Shown here: positions 62,921 to 64,000 of the stretch, in pieces
How the letters are laid out: the number at the start of each line of letters is the position of its first letter
Numbering within the stretch: position 1 is the first letter of the stretch
Assembly: GCA_963210315.1 (NCBI GenBank)
Contig: OY723322.1
Span: 620,001 to 684,000, forward strand
Length of the DNA stretch: 64,000 bases
Source of the DNA: Rhynchopus euleeides
Lineage: Eukaryota > Euglenozoa > Diplonemea > Diplonemida > Diplonemidae
Direction: 5' to 3'
Position numbers and translations under genes: made by a program
Notes under the pieces: generated by a model
The model's database searches: none
The model's input: only the letters and a program-made list of their open reading frames with translations
What the model was told of the DNA's origin: nothing

Positions 62921-64000
62921 ATGCACGGACACCCTGATGTGGGACGCCTGTCTCTGACCGGGAAGCGACGTCACTGCGCCCCACGGGATGACCCTCTGGC
63001 TGCCGCACCCGCCCTGTCCCCCCAGGCTGCGCACCACCGCATCCGTGGCGCCTGGCTTCGTTACCTTGCCCGCAAGCGCTGTGACAAGCTGCGTGAGCTG
63101 CGTGCCGAGGCCCTCATCCTGATGATGAAGAAGGTGGACACCACGAAGGTCGGGCGGCGGTTTGGCCTGCGCACCTCTTTCAACGCACCCGGCACCAAGA
63201 CCAGCACGATGTGTTGTGATAAGAACGGCGCTGTGCTGGGGCAGCCGAAAGGGCACAAGCGTGTCATCCACCCCGACATCCCGTGGCTCGTGCGGGGCCT
63301 CACGGTGTTCTACAACGAGTACAACCCGGAGTGCCTGAAGAATGTGAAGCAGATTGCCCTGGCGAGCCAGGGGCGTTCGCAGCAGCTGCGTGAGAAGATG
63401 ATGGCCAAGTACCCTCAGGCACCGCGCTATGCATTCGACTGGATGCTGAAGCCCCCGTCCCTTGCAGGTGTGGCGGCGGATCCCTCCAGCGAGGGGACCA
63501 ACTCCCCTGTGAGTGCGAGCCTGATCATGTCGGCTGCGAGCCACCTGAAGCTGACCACGGGGTCAGGGGAGTCGAACAACTCGTCGCTGTCGTCACTCTC
63601 GGGGGCGCCCGTTTCAAATGCCACCCTGCAGTCGCCTCCCCTGCACAAGCCGAAGCGGAATCGTGCGCAGACTTCCGTCACCTTCTCCTCTACACAGCAC
63701 CAGCAGGCCCAGAAGACGCCTCCTGGCCCCTCGGGGCGGCTGGCCTCCACACCCCACACGCAGCCGTTCGCGTTGCGCCTCACCTCCCCGCAGGTCGGGT
63801 CGTCGCCTTCGATCAAGTCTCCCAGGACACCCCTGGCGTTTATCGGAACCTTGCTGAACAAGAAGAATTCCCCAGACTTCGGTATGCCATTGTTGAGGGT
63901 CAAGACCTGCTTTGTATTTCCACACCTTGCTGTGCTGATCCGTTTGCTCCATATGGCCCAGCTCTGTGGGTGCAGAACGCCCTCCACCGACGCCACACAC
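62921..64000 (+). CDS. IQ-motif-containing unknown protein, 5' part (runs off window)
   Basis: A plus-strand frame opens at ATG 62921 (MHGHPDVGRL) and is open to the window end. A GTATGC donor at 63882 after FG suggests the coding exon ends at 63881. An IQ-like calmodulin-binding segment (HHRIRGAWLRYLARKR) opens a basic helical region. A globular part follows (WLVRGLTVFYNEYNPECLKN), then a Ser/Thr/Pro-rich disordered region. The acceptor at 62911 leaves room for an upstream exon, so the start is provisional. I recognise no family beyond the IQ motif. Confidence 0.65.
   Translation, partial: MHGHPDVGRLSLTGKRRHCAPRDDPLAAAPALSPQAAHHRIRGAWLRYLARKRCDKLRELRAEALILMMKKVDTTKVGRRFGLRTSFNAPGTKTSTMCCDKNGAVLGQPKGHKRVIHPDIPWLVRGLTVFYNEYNPECLKNVKQIALASQGRSQQLREKMMAKYPQAPRYAFDWMLKPPSLAGVAADPSSEGTNSPVSASLIMSAASHLKLTTGSGESNNSSLSSLSGAPVSNATLQSPPLHKPKRNRAQTSVTFSSTQHQQAQKTPPGPSGRLASTPHTQPFALRLTSPQVGSSPSIKSPRTPLAFIGTLLNKKNSPDFGMPLLRVKTCFVFPHLAVLIRLLHMAQLCGCRTPSTDATH

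Overview
The window is nuclear DNA of a GC-rich, intron-bearing protist. The alpha-tubulin begins MREVIS, keeps Lys40 and ends in EEY. Together with CFAP20, RPL10A and short GTATG/GTGTG-donor introns (down to 43 nt), it points to a flagellated or ciliated eukaryote. The tubulin looks most like alveolate tubulins, and I suspect a chromerid-like alveolate, but this is an inference from protein resemblance. One 200-base gap of N (12001-12200) is present.

Layout. Positions 1-11.3 kb carry minus-strand genes: two tandem ankyrin paralogues (the first cut by the window edge), a disordered protein, a GT61-like glycosyltransferase, and a spliced PDZ + CCCH + U1-type zinc-finger protein. Positions 12-18 kb are dominated by transposons: a palindrome-flanked ORF region split by a hAT-like element, the C-terminal half of a pogo/DDE_1-type transposase with a zinc knuckle, and an 806-bp inverted-repeat element. 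Positions 18.7-36.1 kb carry plus-strand genes: a membrane RING protein, two RPL10A copies, a two-TM protein, two CFAP20 copies, a long coiled-coil protein and a small acidic protein. Positions 39-41.3 kb hold a nested transposon composite. A two-pore K+ channel follows at 41.6-43.8 kb. A complete non-LTR retrotransposon lies on the minus strand at 47.3-53.0 kb. Positions 58.8-64 kb carry an unknown protein, alpha-tubulin and an edge-truncated IQ-motif protein.

Main discoveries. (1) Four separate hAT-like non-autonomous elements (639-1236, 13080-13739, 39021-41260, 56644-57333) have 8- or 9-bp target-site duplications and TIRs beginning CAG. Their TIRs differ from one another, yet each contains the same pair of GC-rich hairpin repeats 134-175 bp apart. 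(2) In the LINE, ORF1 and ORF2 share one reading frame separated by a single TGA. ORF2 has no ATG before its endonuclease domain and carries a canonical 2A ribosome-skipping motif (GDIEQNPGP) 25 codons after that TGA. (3) An ~900-bp inverted-repeat element is present twice, bounded by GTAC, with six copies of a 15-bp motif. (4) Two neighbouring gene pairs (RPL10A, CFAP20) are near-identical in exons while selected introns and the flanks are wholly different. (5) The K+ channel carries its EF-hand pair between the two pore modules. (6) One protein combines PDZ, CCCH and matrin/U1-type zinc-finger modules, and the last finger is completed exactly across a splice junction.

The long stretches 19.3-24.3, 43.8-47.3 and 53.0-56.6 kb show no gene I can support.
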